Source: Paracoccus sp. MA (GTDB taxonomy: Bacteria; Pseudomonadota; Alphaproteobacteria; Rhodobacterales; Rhodobacteraceae). Taken from it: a DNA stretch of 64,000 bases. The notes below the pieces were generated by a model that was given only the letters and a program-made list of their open reading frames with translations, had not been told where the DNA came from and made no database searches. Positions 1-10,705 of the stretch are shown here, one piece after another. The position numbers and the translations under genes are program-made. The DNA lies in assembly GCF_020990385.1 (NCBI RefSeq), contig NZ_CP087599.1, positions 62,001-126,000 of the forward strand, given 5' to 3'. Within the stretch, counting starts at the first letter, position 1. Each line of letters opens with the position of its first letter.

Positions 1-743
1 GGACGGCGATCGCCGAGCCGGCGGCATGGCTGACGCGGGTGGTCTCGCGCCTGTGCCTCGACCAGATGAAATCCGCCCGCGCCCGGCGCGAGTCCTATCC
101 CGGCACCTGGCTGCCCGAGCCGCTGATCGAACCCCAGGACGACAGCCTGCGCGCCGACAACCTGACGCTGACCCTGATGATGGCGCTGGAGCGGCTGACG
201 CCGCTGGAACGCGCCGCCTTCCTGCTGCACGACGTCTTTGGCGAAAGGCTGGACGAGGTCGCGGAAACCATCGGCCGCAGCCCGGCCGCGACCCGGCAGC
301 TGGCCGCACGGGCCCGCGCGCATGTGCGCGTCGACCGGCCCCGCCATGCCGTTCCGAAAGAGACCGGCGAGGCGCTGGCCCGCGCCTTCTTCGAGGCCTG
401 CCGGCAAGGCGATCCGGCGGTGCTGGGCCGGATCCTTGCCCGCGACGTGCGGATCTATTCCGACGGCGGCGGCAAGGTGGTGGCCTTCCTCAACGTGATC
501 GCGGGGGCCGAGCGCGTCGCCCGGCTCTATGCCGGGCTGGCGCGCAAGCCAGGCCCCCCGCCCGAGTTCCTGGGCGCCGTCACCATCGACGGCCTGCCCG
601 GCTTTCTCAGCCGCGTCGGCGGCCATCTGCAAACCACCGCCCTGCAGATCGAGGAAGGCCGCGTCGCCGCCATCTTCATCACCCGCAACCCCGACAAGCT
701 GGCGGGGCTGCGGCCGGCCGCTCAGAACGGGCTGTCGGGATAG
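1..743 (+). CDS. ECF41-type RNA polymerase sigma factor with SnoaL-like C-terminal domain (5' end cut off)
   Basis: This is an extracytoplasmic-function sigma factor that enters from the left edge; complete codons begin at base 3 and the sigma2 region is missing. The visible part reads through an RLCLDQMKSARARRE segment and the WLPEP linker motif. A sigma4 helix-turn-helix (LERLTPLERAAFLLHDVFG) follows, then a SnoaL/NTF2-like extension holding DGGGK and NPDKL. WLPEP, DGGGK and NPDKL are the three hallmark motifs of the ECF41 group, whose C-terminal extension tunes activity in place of an anti-sigma factor. No start can be assigned inside the window; the in-frame GTG near base 39 is internal. 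The stop codon overlaps the convergent substrate-binding gene by 22 bp. The usual ECF41 partner (an oxidoreductase or carboxymuconolactone decarboxylase gene) is not visible, perhaps because it lies to the left. Confidence 0.88.
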   Translation, partial: TAIAEPAAWLTRVVSRLCLDQMKSARARRESYPGTWLPEPLIEPQDDSLRADNLTLTLMMALERLTPLERAAFLLHDVFGERLDEVAETIGRSPAATRQLAARARAHVRVDRPRHAVPKETGEALARAFFEACRQGDPAVLGRILARDVRIYSDGGGKVVAFLNVIAGAERVARLYAGLARKPGPPPEFLGAVTIDGLPGFLSRVGGHLQTTALQIEEGRVAAIFITRNPDKLAGLRPAAQNGLSG

Positions 744-1681
744 TAGAACTGCTCGGCGTTCTCGGGGGTGATGAGCTGGCTGCTGATGATGAAGCGCCCG
801 GTCATCGGCGCATTCGACACGAAGTTCAGCGCCGTCATCTCGATGGCCGAGGAGATCAGCGCCGGCGGATAGGTCACGTTCACCGGCAGCTGCTTGTCGC
901 CCTCCATGATGCGCTTGACGATTTCCTTCATGCCGGCGCCGCCGATCACCCACATCTCGTCCTGCCGGTTCGCGGCCGAGATCGCTTCGAGCACGCCGAT
1001 GGCCATGTCGTCGTCGGCCGCCCAGACCGCGTCGATCTGCGGATATTTCGCCAGATAGTCCTGCATCACCGCAAAGGCGTCGTCGCGGTTCCAGTTGCCG
1101 TGCTGCATGTCGAGGATCTCGACCTCGGACCCCTCCAGCGCCGCCCGGAACGCATCGACGCGCTCGTTGTCCAGCGTGGTCGGGATGCCGCGCAGCACCA
1201 CGACCTTGGCGCCGGGCTCAAGGTTCTCCTTGAAATATTCCCCCGCGACGCGGCCGAAAGCGGTGTTGTCGCCGGCGACGTAAAGATCCTCGATCCCCTC
1301 CTGGCTCAGCCCGCGATCCACCACGGTCACGAACTTGCCCGCATCCTTGACCGCCTTGACCGGGGCGGTCAGCGGCTCGGATTCGAAGGGCAGCACCACC
1401 AGCGCGTCGATGTTGCGCGTGGCCATCATGTCCTCGATGTCGTTGACCTGCTTGGCCGGGTCGCCGGCGGTGGAGAGCACGAATTCAAGGTTGGGATAGG
1501 CGGCGCCCAGCCGCTTGATCGTGTCCTGCGCGTGCCAGTTCAGCCCGCCCATGAACCCATGCGTGGCGGACGGGATCGACACGCCGATGATCTTCTTCTC
1601 GGCCTCCTGCGCGACGGCGGGGGCGGCGATCCCCATCGCCGCCATCAGGGCCGCGGCTTTCATCAGGCTTCTGCGTTTCAT
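722..1681 (-). CDS. Sugar ABC transporter periplasmic substrate-binding protein
   Basis: A 319-residue periplasmic binding protein of the RbsB/Peripla_BP_4 type. It opens with a Sec signal peptide (KRR, a hydrophobic run, then AVAQ) cleaved near residue 25. The mature part has the family pattern: GVSIPSATHGF, GDPAKQVNDIEDM, NIDALVVLPFES, VVDRG and VWAADDDMAIG. It would deliver a monosaccharide or similar polyol to the adjacent permease and ATPase. It is the last gene of the operon, 18 bp after the permease, whereas binding-protein genes are more often first. The ligand cannot be told from sequence, but the isomerase and dehydrogenase genes upstream suggest a sugar or cyclitol that is oxidised and isomerised after uptake. 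Confidence 0.92.
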   Translation of the reverse strand: MKRRSLMKAAALMAAMGIAAPAVAQEAEKKIIGVSIPSATHGFMGGLNWHAQDTIKRLGAAYPNLEFVLSTAGDPAKQVNDIEDMMATRNIDALVVLPFESEPLTAPVKAVKDAGKFVTVVDRGLSQEGIEDLYVAGDNTAFGRVAGEYFKENLEPGAKVVVLRGIPTTLDNERVDAFRAALEGSEVEILDMQHGNWNRDDAFAVMQDYLAKYPQIDAVWAADDDMAIGVLEAISAANRQDEMWVIGGAGMKEIVKRIMEGDKQLPVNVTYPPALISSAIEMTALNFVSNAPMTGRFIISSQLITPENAEQFYYPDSPF

Positions 1682-1699
1682 CTTTGGCTTCCTCCCCAG

Positions 1700-2664
1700 T
1701 CACCGCTCCTCGGCGGTGCGTTTTTCCCGCTGCAAGACGACAGCAAGAACGATGATGACCCCCTGGATCGCCCCGTTCAGATAGGGGCTGACCAGATCGG
1801 CCAGATTCAGGATGTTGTCGATCAGCGACAGGATCAGCACGCCGACCACCGTGCCCCAGACCCGGCCGCGCCCGCCCTTCAGCGCGGTGCCGCCGATGAT
1901 GACGGCGGCGATGGCCTCAAGCTCCCACAGGACCCCGGTCGAGCCCGAGGCCGAGCCGAGCCGCGGCACGTAAAGCACCACCGCCAGCCCGACCAGCACG
2001 CCCAAAAGCACATAGGTCAGAAGCCGCATCCGGTTCACGTCGATGGCCGAATAGCGCGCGACCCGGTCGTTCGAGCCGATGGCCTCGACATGCCGGCCGA
2101 AGCGGGAATGGCGCATCGTCCATTCGCCAAGGACCGCGACGATGGCAAAGACGATGATCGGCCAGGTGATCCAGCCGATCCCGCTGTAATAGACCGGCCG
2201 GTAAAGCGTGCGCAGCCCGTAATCCAGCGACAGCGTGCCGCCATCGGCCAGCCACGTGACCAGCGAGCGGAAGATGCCCATGGTGCCCAGCGTGACGATG
2301 AAGGGCTCGATCCGCGCCTTGGTGACCAGCGCGCCGTTCAGGTATCCGGCGGCGATGCCGCCAAGGATCGCCACGCCCATGCCGATCAGGACCGTTCCCC
2401 AGTTCAGGCCGGTCGTCGGCAGGGCGGCGTTCATGGCGATGATGGCGATGCCGGCCAGAAAGGCGGCCATGGACCCCACCGACAGGTCCAGCCCGCCCGC
2501 GGTGATGACGAAGGTCATGCCGACCGCGATCAGCCCGATGAAGGCCGAGCGCGCCAGCACATTGGTGATGTTCGCCGGCGCCAGGAAGGCGCTGTTCAGT
2601 GCCGCGCCCAGGATCACCAGGGCGACCAAAGCGACAAGCGGGCCAAGGGTATGCAGGTCGATCT

Positions 2665-2668
<4 letters not shown>
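1700..2668 (-). CDS. Sugar ABC transporter permease (RbsC family)
   Basis: A 322-residue inner-membrane permease of the BPD_transp_2 (RbsC/XylH) family with eight to ten hydrophobic helices. The family signatures AGGLDLSVGSMAAFLAGI (about residues 58-75) and AVIIGGTALKGGRGRVWGT (about 236-254) are clear. It forms the channel for the sugar importer with the ATPase gene, which it overlaps by 4 bp (ATGA), so the two are probably translationally coupled. Length is normal for the family, and no second permease gene is present, so it should act as a homodimer. Confidence 0.94.
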
Positions 2669-4145
<1,477 letters not shown>

Positions 4146-4149
<4 letters not shown>

Positions 4150-5240
4150 GGCCCGACCTCGATCCAGGTGCCGCCGCGCGCCGAGGAAGCCTGGGCGGCA
4201 GCGATGAACGCCATGCCGGACAGCCCGGCCTCCAGACCCGGCACGCGATCCAGAAAGCTGGAATCTCCTCGAATAATGCTCGCTATATCACGGTAAATAT
4301 TTGCAAAACATTCAAGATACCCCTCGGGATGACCGGGCGGCGTGCGATATGAGGCGCTGCGGTCCTGCGCCCGGGTCAGGATGCGGGCCGGGCCGTCCTT
4401 GGGCGACAGGATCAGCCGCTCGGGCTCGGGCAGGCGCCATTCCAGCGCCGCCTTGGTGCCGAAGACCCGCAGCGACAGCCCGTTCTCCTGCCCGACGGCG
4501 ACCTGGCTGACCCAGATGCCGCCCTTGGCGCCCGAGGCATAGCGCAGCGCGATCCGCGCATCGTCATCGACCGCGCGGCCCGGCACCATGCTGGACAGAT
4601 CGGCCGACAGGGAGGCGGGTGTCTGGCCGGTCACGAATTGCGCCAATTGCCAGGCATGGGTGCCGATGTCGCCGATGGCCCCGGCCCCGGCGCGGGCGGG
4701 GTCGGTGCGCCATTCGGCCTGCTTGCTGTCGGCGCGGTCGGCGAGCCAGCCTTGCAGATATTCGGCCTGCACCAGCCGGATATCCCCCAGCGCGCCCTCG
4801 GCCACCAGCGCACGGGCCTCGCGCACCATGGGCATGGCGCAATAGTTGTGGGTCAGGAAGAACCGCGCGCCGCTGGCCCGCGCTGCCTCGGCGATCTCGC
4901 GCGCCTGCTCGGGCGTCGCGGCCAGCGGCTTGTCGCAGATCACATGGATGCCCGCGCGCAGGAAGGCCGCAGCGGGGGCGGCGTGCAGGTGGTTCGGAGT
5001 GACGATGCTGACCGCCTCGATCCCGTCCTCGCGCGCCGCCTCGGCCCGCGCCATCTCGGCGAAGTCGCCATAGCCGCGGATGCCCAGTTCGGCGGCGCTG
5101 GCCGCCGCGCGCGCGGGGTCCGAGGACAGCGCCCCCGCGACCAGCACGAACCGCCCGTCCATGCGCGCCGCGATGCGATGGATGGCGCCGATGAAGGCGC
5201 CGCTGCCGCCGCCGACCATGCCCAGGCGAACCGGTCTCAT
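4146..5240 (-). CDS. Gfo/Idh/MocA family NAD(P)-dependent oxidoreductase
   Basis: A 364-residue dehydrogenase with an N-terminal Rossmann fold (GMVGGGSGAFIG, about residues 7-18). The substrate-side motifs CDKPLA (variant of the EKP motif) and GDIGTHAW (DIGxH motif) are present. Such enzymes oxidise or reduce sugars and inositols. The frame stays open further upstream, but I place the start at the ATG of 5240. There it overlaps the stop of the preceding isomerase gene by 4 bp and puts the Rossmann strand at the N-terminus as in relatives. Together with the isomerase and importer genes it suggests uptake followed by oxidation at a ring carbon. The substrate is unknown. Confidence 0.9.
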
Positions 5241-6289
5241 AGCCCCAGCGCCCTGTCGATGGCCGCGCGATCCACGCGGCTGGCGGCGAAATCGTCGAAG
5301 GCGTGCGGCGTGACCCGGATGATGTGGTCGCGCACGAAACGCGCGCCCTCGCGCGCGCCGTCCTCGGGGTGTTTCAGCGCGCATTCCCATTCGACCACCG
5401 CCCAGCCGTCGAAACCGTATTGCGTCAGTTTCGAGAATACCGCGCCGAAATCCACCTGACCGTCGCCGGGACTGCGGAAGCGGCCCGCGCGTTCGGCCCA
5501 ACCCTGATAGCCGCCATAGACGCCCTGCCGGCCGGTCGGGCGGAATTCGGCATCCTTGACGTGGAACATGCGGATGCGGTCGTGATAGATGTCGATGCTC
5601 TGAAGGTAATCAAGCTGTTGCAGGAGATAGTGCGAAGGATCGTAAAGCATGTTCGCCCGGCGGTGCCCGTCCACGCGGTCGAGGAACATCTCGAATGTCA
5701 CGCCGTCGTGCAGATCCTCGCCCGGATGGATCTCATAGCAGAGATCCACCCCGTGCTCTTCGGCCAGATCCAGCAGCGGGCGCCAGCGCGCGGCCAGCGT
5801 GTCGAAGGCGGCCTCGACCAGCCCCGGCGCGCGTTGCGGCCAGGGGTAGAGGTAAGGCCAGGCCAGGGCCCCCGAAAACGTCGCCATCCGGTCCAGCCCC
5901 AGCAGCCGGCTGACGCGGATCGCGCAGGCGACCTGATCGACCGCCCATTCCTGCCGCGCGCCGGGATTGCCGCGCAGGGCGGGCGGCGCAAAGGCGTCGA
6001 AACCGGCGTCATAGGCCGGATGCACGGCGACAAGCTGGCCTTGCAGATGGGTGGAAAGCTCGGTCACCTCGACGCCGTTCTGCCGGGCGATGCCCAGGAA
6101 TTCGTCGCGATAGTCCCGCGAGTCCCCGGCACGCTCCAGATCCAGGATGCGCGGGTCGCCGGTCGGCACCTGCACGCCCCGATAGCCGCAATCGGCGGCC
6201 CAGCGGGTGATGCCGTCCCAGCTGTCGAAGGGCGCCGTCTCGCCGATGAACTGCGCCAGGAACAGCGCCGGTCCCTTGATGGTCCGCAT
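5237..6289 (-). CDS. Sugar phosphate isomerase/epimerase (AP-endonuclease-2 TIM barrel)
   Basis: A 350-residue cytoplasmic TIM-barrel protein of the AP_endonuc_2/xylose-isomerase-like family. Candidate metal ligands fall in the usual strand ends: CYEIHPGED (Glu and His), YDPSHYL (Asp and His), FHVKDAEF (His and Asp) and VVEWE (Glu). This family includes IolE/IolI-type inosose enzymes and sugar epimerases; 350 residues is on the long side. First gene of a five-gene operon (isomerase, dehydrogenase, ATPase, permease, binding protein) transcribed away from the LacI regulator. Its start lies 38 bp from the palindromic operator, so LacI repression of the whole operon is likely. Confidence 0.88.
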   Translation of the reverse strand: MRTIKGPALFLAQFIGETAPFDSWDGITRWAADCGYRGVQVPTGDPRILDLERAGDSRDYRDEFLGIARQNGVEVTELSTHLQGQLVAVHPAYDAGFDAFAPPALRGNPGARQEWAVDQVACAIRVSRLLGLDRMATFSGALAWPYLYPWPQRAPGLVEAAFDTLAARWRPLLDLAEEHGVDLCYEIHPGEDLHDGVTFEMFLDRVDGHRRANMLYDPSHYLLQQLDYLQSIDIYHDRIRMFHVKDAEFRPTGRQGVYGGYQGWAERAGRFRSPGDGQVDFGAVFSKLTQYGFDGWAVVEWECALKHPEDGAREGARFVRDHIIRVTPHAFDDFAASRVDRAAIDRALGL

Positions 6290-6326
6290 GGTTTCCCTCT
6301 CTCCCCAGGGTCAGGCTGCACTGGTC

Positions 6327-6340
6327 TGCAATCGATTGCA
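6327..6340. promoter_or_regulatory. LacI-family operator palindrome
   Basis: A perfect 14-bp palindrome TGCAATCGATTGCA in the 96-bp space between the divergent sugar operon (start 6289) and the lacI-type gene (start 6386). Length, the central CpG and the TGCAA arms are typical of LacI/GalR-family operators, where the hinge helix inserts at the central CG. It is placed to control both directions. Identification is by form and position only. Confidence 0.85.
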
Positions 6341-6385
6341 AACATTTTCTTGCGCCCGGCCGCGCGGCGCGCGTAACCTTGGGCG

Positions 6386-7396
6386 ATGGAAAGCCGGACC
6401 CCGCCCGGACGGGCCAGATTGTCGGATGTCGCGCAGCGCGCGGGCGTGTCGGCCTCGACCGTCAGCCGGGTGCTGTCCAATCCGGGGGTGGTGGCGAAGG
6501 CCACGCGCGAGGCGGTGATGCAGGCCGTGGCCGAGACCGGCTATCGCATGAACCACGCCGCGCGGAACCTGCGCAAGCAGCGGACCGGCTGCGTCGTGGC
6601 GCTGGTGCCCAATCTGGGCAATCCGTTCTTTGCCAAGATCCTGGACGGCATGGGCCGCGAACTGGCCGGCGCGGGCTATGACCTGCTGGTCGCCGACACG
6701 CTGGAGGATAGCGGGCGGCATAGGCGGCTGGACCGGTTCCTCGACCCCTCGCGGGCGGACGGGATCATCCTGCTGGACGGGCTGGCGCCCTTTGGCGACC
6801 TGGCGGGGCGCGCGGATCTGCCGCCGGTGGTCACGGCCTGCGAATGGATCGAGGGCGCGGACCTGCCCCGGGTCATGCTGGACAATCGCGAGGGCGGGCG
6901 GCTGGCCGTGGCGCATCTGCGTGCGCTTGGCCACGCGCATATCGGCCTGATCGGCGGCCCGCCCGGCAACGTGCTGCACAAGGCCCGGCGCGAGGGCGCG
7001 ATGGACGCGGCGGGCGATGCGCGGATCACCGAATTTCCCGGCGATTTCACCCTGCAATCGGGGCAGCAGGCGGCGCTGGCCTGGCAGGCCCTGCCGCCCT
7101 TGGACCGCCCGACCGGCATCTTCGCCTTTTCCGACGAGATGGCCTGCGCCTTCATGTCGGGCCTTCAGCGCGCCGGGCATCATGTGCCGCGCGATGTCTC
7201 GATCGTCGGCTTCGACGATATCGAGCTGGTGTCCCATCTGGCCCCGGCGCTGACCACGATCCGCCAGCCCAAGCGCGAGATCGGCCGCAAGGCGGCGCGG
7301 ATCGTGCTGGACCGCATCGCCGGGCGCGACATCCCGGCCGTGACGCTGCTGGCGCCGCTGATGATGGCGCGCGAGACGACGGCGCCGCCGCCCTGA
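6386..7396 (+). CDS. LacI-family transcriptional regulator of the adjacent sugar operon
   Basis: A 336-residue repressor. The N-terminal helix-turn-helix and hinge read LSDVAQRAGVSASTVSRVL followed by YRMNHAARNLR (residues about 11-60). A periplasmic-binding-protein-like effector domain follows, with VALVPNLGNPFFAKI, ADGIILLDG and the C-terminal VSIVGFDDIELV. It is divergent from the five-gene sugar ABC operon with a 14-bp palindrome between them, so it most likely represses that operon and perhaps itself until the sugar or a derivative binds. Start chosen at the ATG 46 bp after the operator, just before the helix-turn-helix. Confidence 0.93.
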   Translation: MESRTPPGRARLSDVAQRAGVSASTVSRVLSNPGVVAKATREAVMQAVAETGYRMNHAARNLRKQRTGCVVALVPNLGNPFFAKILDGMGRELAGAGYDLLVADTLEDSGRHRRLDRFLDPSRADGIILLDGLAPFGDLAGRADLPPVVTACEWIEGADLPRVMLDNREGGRLAVAHLRALGHAHIGLIGGPPGNVLHKARREGAMDAAGDARITEFPGDFTLQSGQQAALAWQALPPLDRPTGIFAFSDEMACAFMSGLQRAGHHVPRDVSIVGFDDIELVSHLAPALTTIRQPKREIGRKAARIVLDRIAGRDIPAVTLLAPLMMARETTAPPP

Positions 7397-7401
7397 ACGG
7401 A

Positions 7402-7429
7402 AAAGGGGCGCCCCTGCGGACGCCCCCTT
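7402..7429. terminator. Bidirectional terminator hairpin between lacI-type gene and dctA
   Basis: GGGGCG (7405-7410) pairs with CGCCCC (7421-7426) around a 10-nt loop. A short A-run lies on one side and CTT on the other, between two convergent genes. The tail is weak as an intrinsic terminator. Confidence 0.6.
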
Positions 7430-7447
7430 GCTGCGATATGGGCCGGC

Positions 7448-8815
7448 TCAGTCGGCGCTGGCCTCGTTCAGGCGCAGCCCGGCCGGGGCGCCGTGCAGGT
7501 CGTGGATCGGCGCGGCCTCGCCCCCGGCCTCGCCGGCCAGCACGCGGTCGAACTGCCCGCGGTCCAGCGCGCCTTCCCAGCGGCTGACGACGACCGTGGC
7601 CACCGCATTGCCAATGAAGTTGGTGATCGAGCGGCATTCCGACATGAAGCGGTCCACGCCCAGGATCAGCGCCATGCCGGCGACCGGCACCGTGGGCACC
7701 ACCGACAGCGTCGCGGCCAGGGTGATGAAGCCCGCCCCGGTGACGCCCGCCGCGCCCTTCGACGACAGCATGGCGACCAGCAGCAGCAGGATCTGCTGTT
7801 GCAGCGTCAGGTCGGTATTGGTGGCCTGGGCGATGAACAGCGCCGCCAGCGTCATGTAGATATTGGTGCCGTCCAGATTGAAGCTGTAGCCGGTCGGCAC
7901 GACCAGCCCGACCACGGAACGCTTGCAGCCGGCCTTCTCCATCTTCTCCATCAGCGAGGGCAGCGCCGATTCCGAGGACGAGGTGCCCAGCACCAGCAGG
8001 ATCTCGGCCTTGAGATAGGAGATCAGCCGGAAGATCGAGAAGCCGTTGAGCATGCAGACCGTGCCCAGGATCACGATGACGAACAGGGCCGAGGTCAGGT
8101 AGAAGGTGCCGACCAGCGTCGCCAGGTTCACCACCGAGGCGATGCCGTATTTGCCGATGGTGAAGGCGAAGGCGCCGAAGGCGCCGATGGGCGCGGCCTT
8201 CATCAGGATGTCCACCATGCGGAACACGGCATGGCTGATCGCCTCGAACAGCGCCACGACCGGCTTGCCCTTGTCGCCGATCAGGATCAGGCCGATGCCG
8301 AACAGGATGGCGATGAACAGCACCTGCAGGATGTTGCCCTCGACGAAGGCCGAGGTCATCGTGGACGGGATGATGTCCATGACAAAGCCGGTCAGCGAGG
8401 ATTCATGCGCCTTGGCGGCGTAATCCGAGACCTTGCTGGCATCCAGCGTCGCCGGGTCGATGTTCATGCCGGCGCCGGGCCGGATGACATTGGCAGTGAC
8501 CAGCCCGACGATCAGCGCCAGGGTCGAGAAGGTCAGGAAATAGCCGAAGGCCTTGCCGACGACCGAGCCCACGCCCTTCAGCGTGCCCATGCCGGCCAGC
8601 CCGGTGACGATGGTCAGGAAGATGACGGGCGCGATGATCATCTTGACCAGCTTGATGAAGGCATCGCCCAGGGGCTTCAGCGCCTCGCCGGTCTCGGGAT
8701 AGAAATGCCCGATCAGCGCGCCGGCGACGATGGCGCAAAGAACCTGGAAATAAAGATGCCTGTAAAAGGGCCGCGCTGCGTGAGCGACCGGCTCGGCCGT
8801 GGTGTCGATGTGCAT
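7448..8815 (-). CDS. dctA: C4-dicarboxylate/cation symporter DctA
   Basis: A 455-residue inner-membrane carrier of the DAACS family that brings in succinate, fumarate and malate with cations. Hydrophobic segments run throughout. The hairpin motif is [19 protein letters not shown], and further family motifs are [15 protein letters not shown] (NLDGT region), [19 protein letters not shown] and DRFMSECRS. The frame is open far upstream, but I place the start at 8815, where GGAGGAGG lies 5-6 bases before the ATG and the first helix follows. It is divergent from a DctB/DctD-like two-component system, the usual control arrangement for this carrier. Confidence 0.95.
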   Translation of the reverse strand: MHIDTTAEPVAHAARPFYRHLYFQVLCAIVAGALIGHFYPETGEALKPLGDAFIKLVKMIIAPVIFLTIVTGLAGMGTLKGVGSVVGKAFGYFLTFSTLALIVGLVTANVIRPGAGMNIDPATLDASKVSDYAAKAHESSLTGFVMDIIPSTMTSAFVEGNILQVLFIAILFGIGLILIGDKGKPVVALFEAISHAVFRMVDILMKAAPIGAFGAFAFTIGKYGIASVVNLATLVGTFYLTSALFVIVILGTVCMLNGFSIFRLISYLKAEILLVLGTSSSESALPSLMEKMEKAGCKRSVVGLVVPTGYSFNLDGTNIYMTLAALFIAQATNTDLTLQQQILLLLVAMLSSKGAAGVTGAGFITLAATLSVVPTVPVAGMALILGVDRFMSECRSITNFIGNAVATVVVSRWEGALDRGQFDRVLAGEAGGEAAPIHDLHGAPAGLRLNEASAD

Positions 8816-8951
8816 GGGGCCTCCTCCGACCTGCGTATGACGACGATGTGACGGCCATGATAAATTCCCGGGCCCGGGCGCCCAAAAACCCGGCGCATGA
8901 CAGCAATGCGTTGTAATCATGGCTTTTTGTCGCGCATTACCGGTCAAATCC

Positions 8952-8998
8952 GTGTGGTTTTCCACACAGGGCGGATCTGCTAGTGTGGAAATCCGCAC
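8952..8998. promoter_or_regulatory. Tandem GTGTGG-N4-CC(A/G)CAC dyads between dctA and the sensor kinase gene
   Basis: Two 16-bp inverted repeats: GTGTGGTTTTCCACAC (8952-8967, perfect arms) and GTGTGGAAATCCGCAC (8983-8998, one mismatch). Their centres are 31 bp apart, about three helical turns, so a dimer pair could bind one face. They lie 22-68 bp before the kinase ATG and 137-183 bp before dctA. The adjacent DctD-like regulator is the obvious candidate ligand. A closely similar arrangement occurs at 43196-43247 beside the second two-component system. Confidence 0.75.
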
Positions 8999-9019
8999 AG
9001 GCGCAGCGCAAAGGAAACC

Positions 9020-10705
9020 ATGGCCGCCACCATCGATTCGCAAGGCGAGGGCCGCCGCCTCACTCCGGGCCGGCTGCTGGTCGCGGCTGCCGTGGCGCTG
9101 GCGCTGCTGGGACTTTTGGCGCTGACCTTCCGCATCGCGCATGAAAGCGCCGCCCGGGCCCTGACCGAGCGGCTGGCGGTCAGCGCCCAGAGCCGGGTGC
9201 AGACGCTGGAAAGCGTGCTAGCCAAGCAGCGGGCCGTGGCCACGGTGCTGTCCGACGACGCCGCCGTGCGCCAGGCGCTGGCCCAGCCGTCGCAGGCCAA
9301 TGTCTCGCGCGTGTCGGAAAAGCTGGAACGGTTGCAGGAACAGACCAGCAGCGCGGTGATCTATCTGCTGAATCGCGACGGCGTGGCGATCGCCGCCTCG
9401 AACTGGCACGATCCCGACAGTTTCGTCGGTTCGGATTACAGTTTCCGCAGCTATTTCAGCGAGGCCCTGCTGCGGGGCGAGGCGACGCAATTCGCGCTTG
9501 GCACGGTCAGCAGGCGGCCGGGGCTTTATCTGTCGCATGACGTGCCCGTCGGGGACGCGCCGCTGGGCGTCATCGTGGTGAAGGTGGAATTCGACGCCAT
9601 GGAGCAGGGCTGGGCCCGGGCGGCCGAGACCACGCTGGTCAGCGACGCCGCCGGGCAGGTGATCCTGGCAAGTGCCCCCGGGCTGCGCTTCGCGCCGCTG
9701 CCGCCGGCCGCGGCCGGACAGGTCTCGGCCCGGCGCGAGGTGCCGGGGGCGGGCTGGGTGCTGTGGGTCCGCGCCTCTTCGGCCGAGGCGGCGCGGGCGG
9801 CGCTGCTGGCGGCGGGGACGGTCGGCTTCCTGTTCACGCTGCTGCTGGGCGGCGGGCTCTGGGGGCTGCGTGCCCGCACCCGCGCCGTCCGCCGCGCCGA
9901 GACCGAGCGCCGCTATCGCGCCGATCTGGAACGGGCGGTCGAGGCGCGCACCCGCGACCTGTCCGACGAGATGCGCGAGCGCCGCGCCGCCGAACAGCGC
10001 CTGGCGCAGCTGCAGGGCGAAATGGTGCAGGCCAACAAGCTGGCGACGCTGGGCCAGATCACCGCCGGCGTCGCGCATGAGGTGAACACACCCCTGGCCA
10101 CCATCCGCCTGCTGGCCGAGAACGGCCGCCATATGCTGCCCGAGGGCGCGCCCGATCTGGATCGCAACCTGGGCCAGATCCTGCGCATGACCGACCGCAT
10201 CGCCCAGATCACCACCGAGCTGCGCGGCTTTGCCCGCAAGGCCACGGGCGAGCTGGGCCCAGTTCCGCTGAAGGACGCGCTGGACGCGGCGCTGCTTCTG
10301 ACCGCCAGCCGCCGCCGGGCGCAGGACATCCGGCTGATCCTGCCCGAGATCCCGCCCGACCTGCGGGTCATGGCCGAGACGGTGCGGCTGGAGCAGATCC
10401 TCGTCAACCTGATCCAGAACGCACAGGAGGCGCTGGAGGGCCGGGCCGACCCGGAAATCCGCCTTACCCTGCAAGAGGACGGGCCGGTGCTGCGGCTCAG
10501 CGTCTCGGACAACGGTCCGGGCCTTTCGCCGGGGATCGCCGCCGGCCTTTTCACCCCCTTCGCCACCAGCAAGCCCGAGGGGCTGGGCCTTGGGCTGGTG
10601 ATCTCGCAAGAGATCGCGCGGGATTTCGGCGGCAGCCTCGCGGCCGAGCCGCCGCGCGCCGGCGAAGGCGCGACCTTCCATCTCGACCTGCCGAAAGCCG
10701 CATGA
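9020..10705 (+). CDS. DctB-like sensor histidine kinase
   Basis: A 561-residue membrane kinase. One transmembrane helix near residues 16-36 and another near 257-277 bracket a periplasmic dCache-like sensor ([20 protein letters not shown] is typical of DctB). A cytoplasmic coiled coil follows, then the H-box [13 protein letters not shown] with phospho-accepting His353. The N-box ([10 protein letters not shown]), DNGPGLS and GLGLGLVIS complete the ATPase domain. It would sense C4-dicarboxylates and phosphorylate the regulator encoded directly downstream (4-bp overlap). Its gene is divergent from dctA, supporting control of dicarboxylate uptake. Confidence 0.92.
   Translation: MAATIDSQGEGRRLTPGRLLVAAAVALALLGLLALTFRIAHESAARALTERLAVSAQSRVQTLESVLAKQRAVATVLSDDAAVRQALAQPSQANVSRVSEKLERLQEQTSSAVIYLLNRDGVAIAASNWHDPDSFVGSDYSFRSYFSEALLRGEATQFALGTVSRRPGLYLSHDVPVGDAPLGVIVVKVEFDAMEQGWARAAETTLVSDAAGQVILASAPGLRFAPLPPAAAGQVSARREVPGAGWVLWVRASSAEAARAALLAAGTVGFLFTLLLGGGLWGLRARTRAVRRAETERRYRADLERAVEARTRDLSDEMRERRAAEQRLAQLQGEMVQANKLATLGQITAGVAHEVNTPLATIRLLAENGRHMLPEGAPDLDRNLGQILRMTDRIAQITTELRGFARKATGELGPVPLKDALDAALLLTASRRRAQDIRLILPEIPPDLRVMAETVRLEQILVNLIQNAQEALEGRADPEIRLTLQEDGPVLRLSVSDNGPGLSPGIAAGLFTPFATSKPEGLGLGLVISQEIARDFGGSLAAEPPRAGEGATFHLDLPKAA

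Noticed and set aside
8816..9019. Sigma54 promoter for dctA
   Set aside because: Searched by eye for TGGCAC-N5-TTGC on the minus strand; only a lone TTGC without a matching -24 element was seen.
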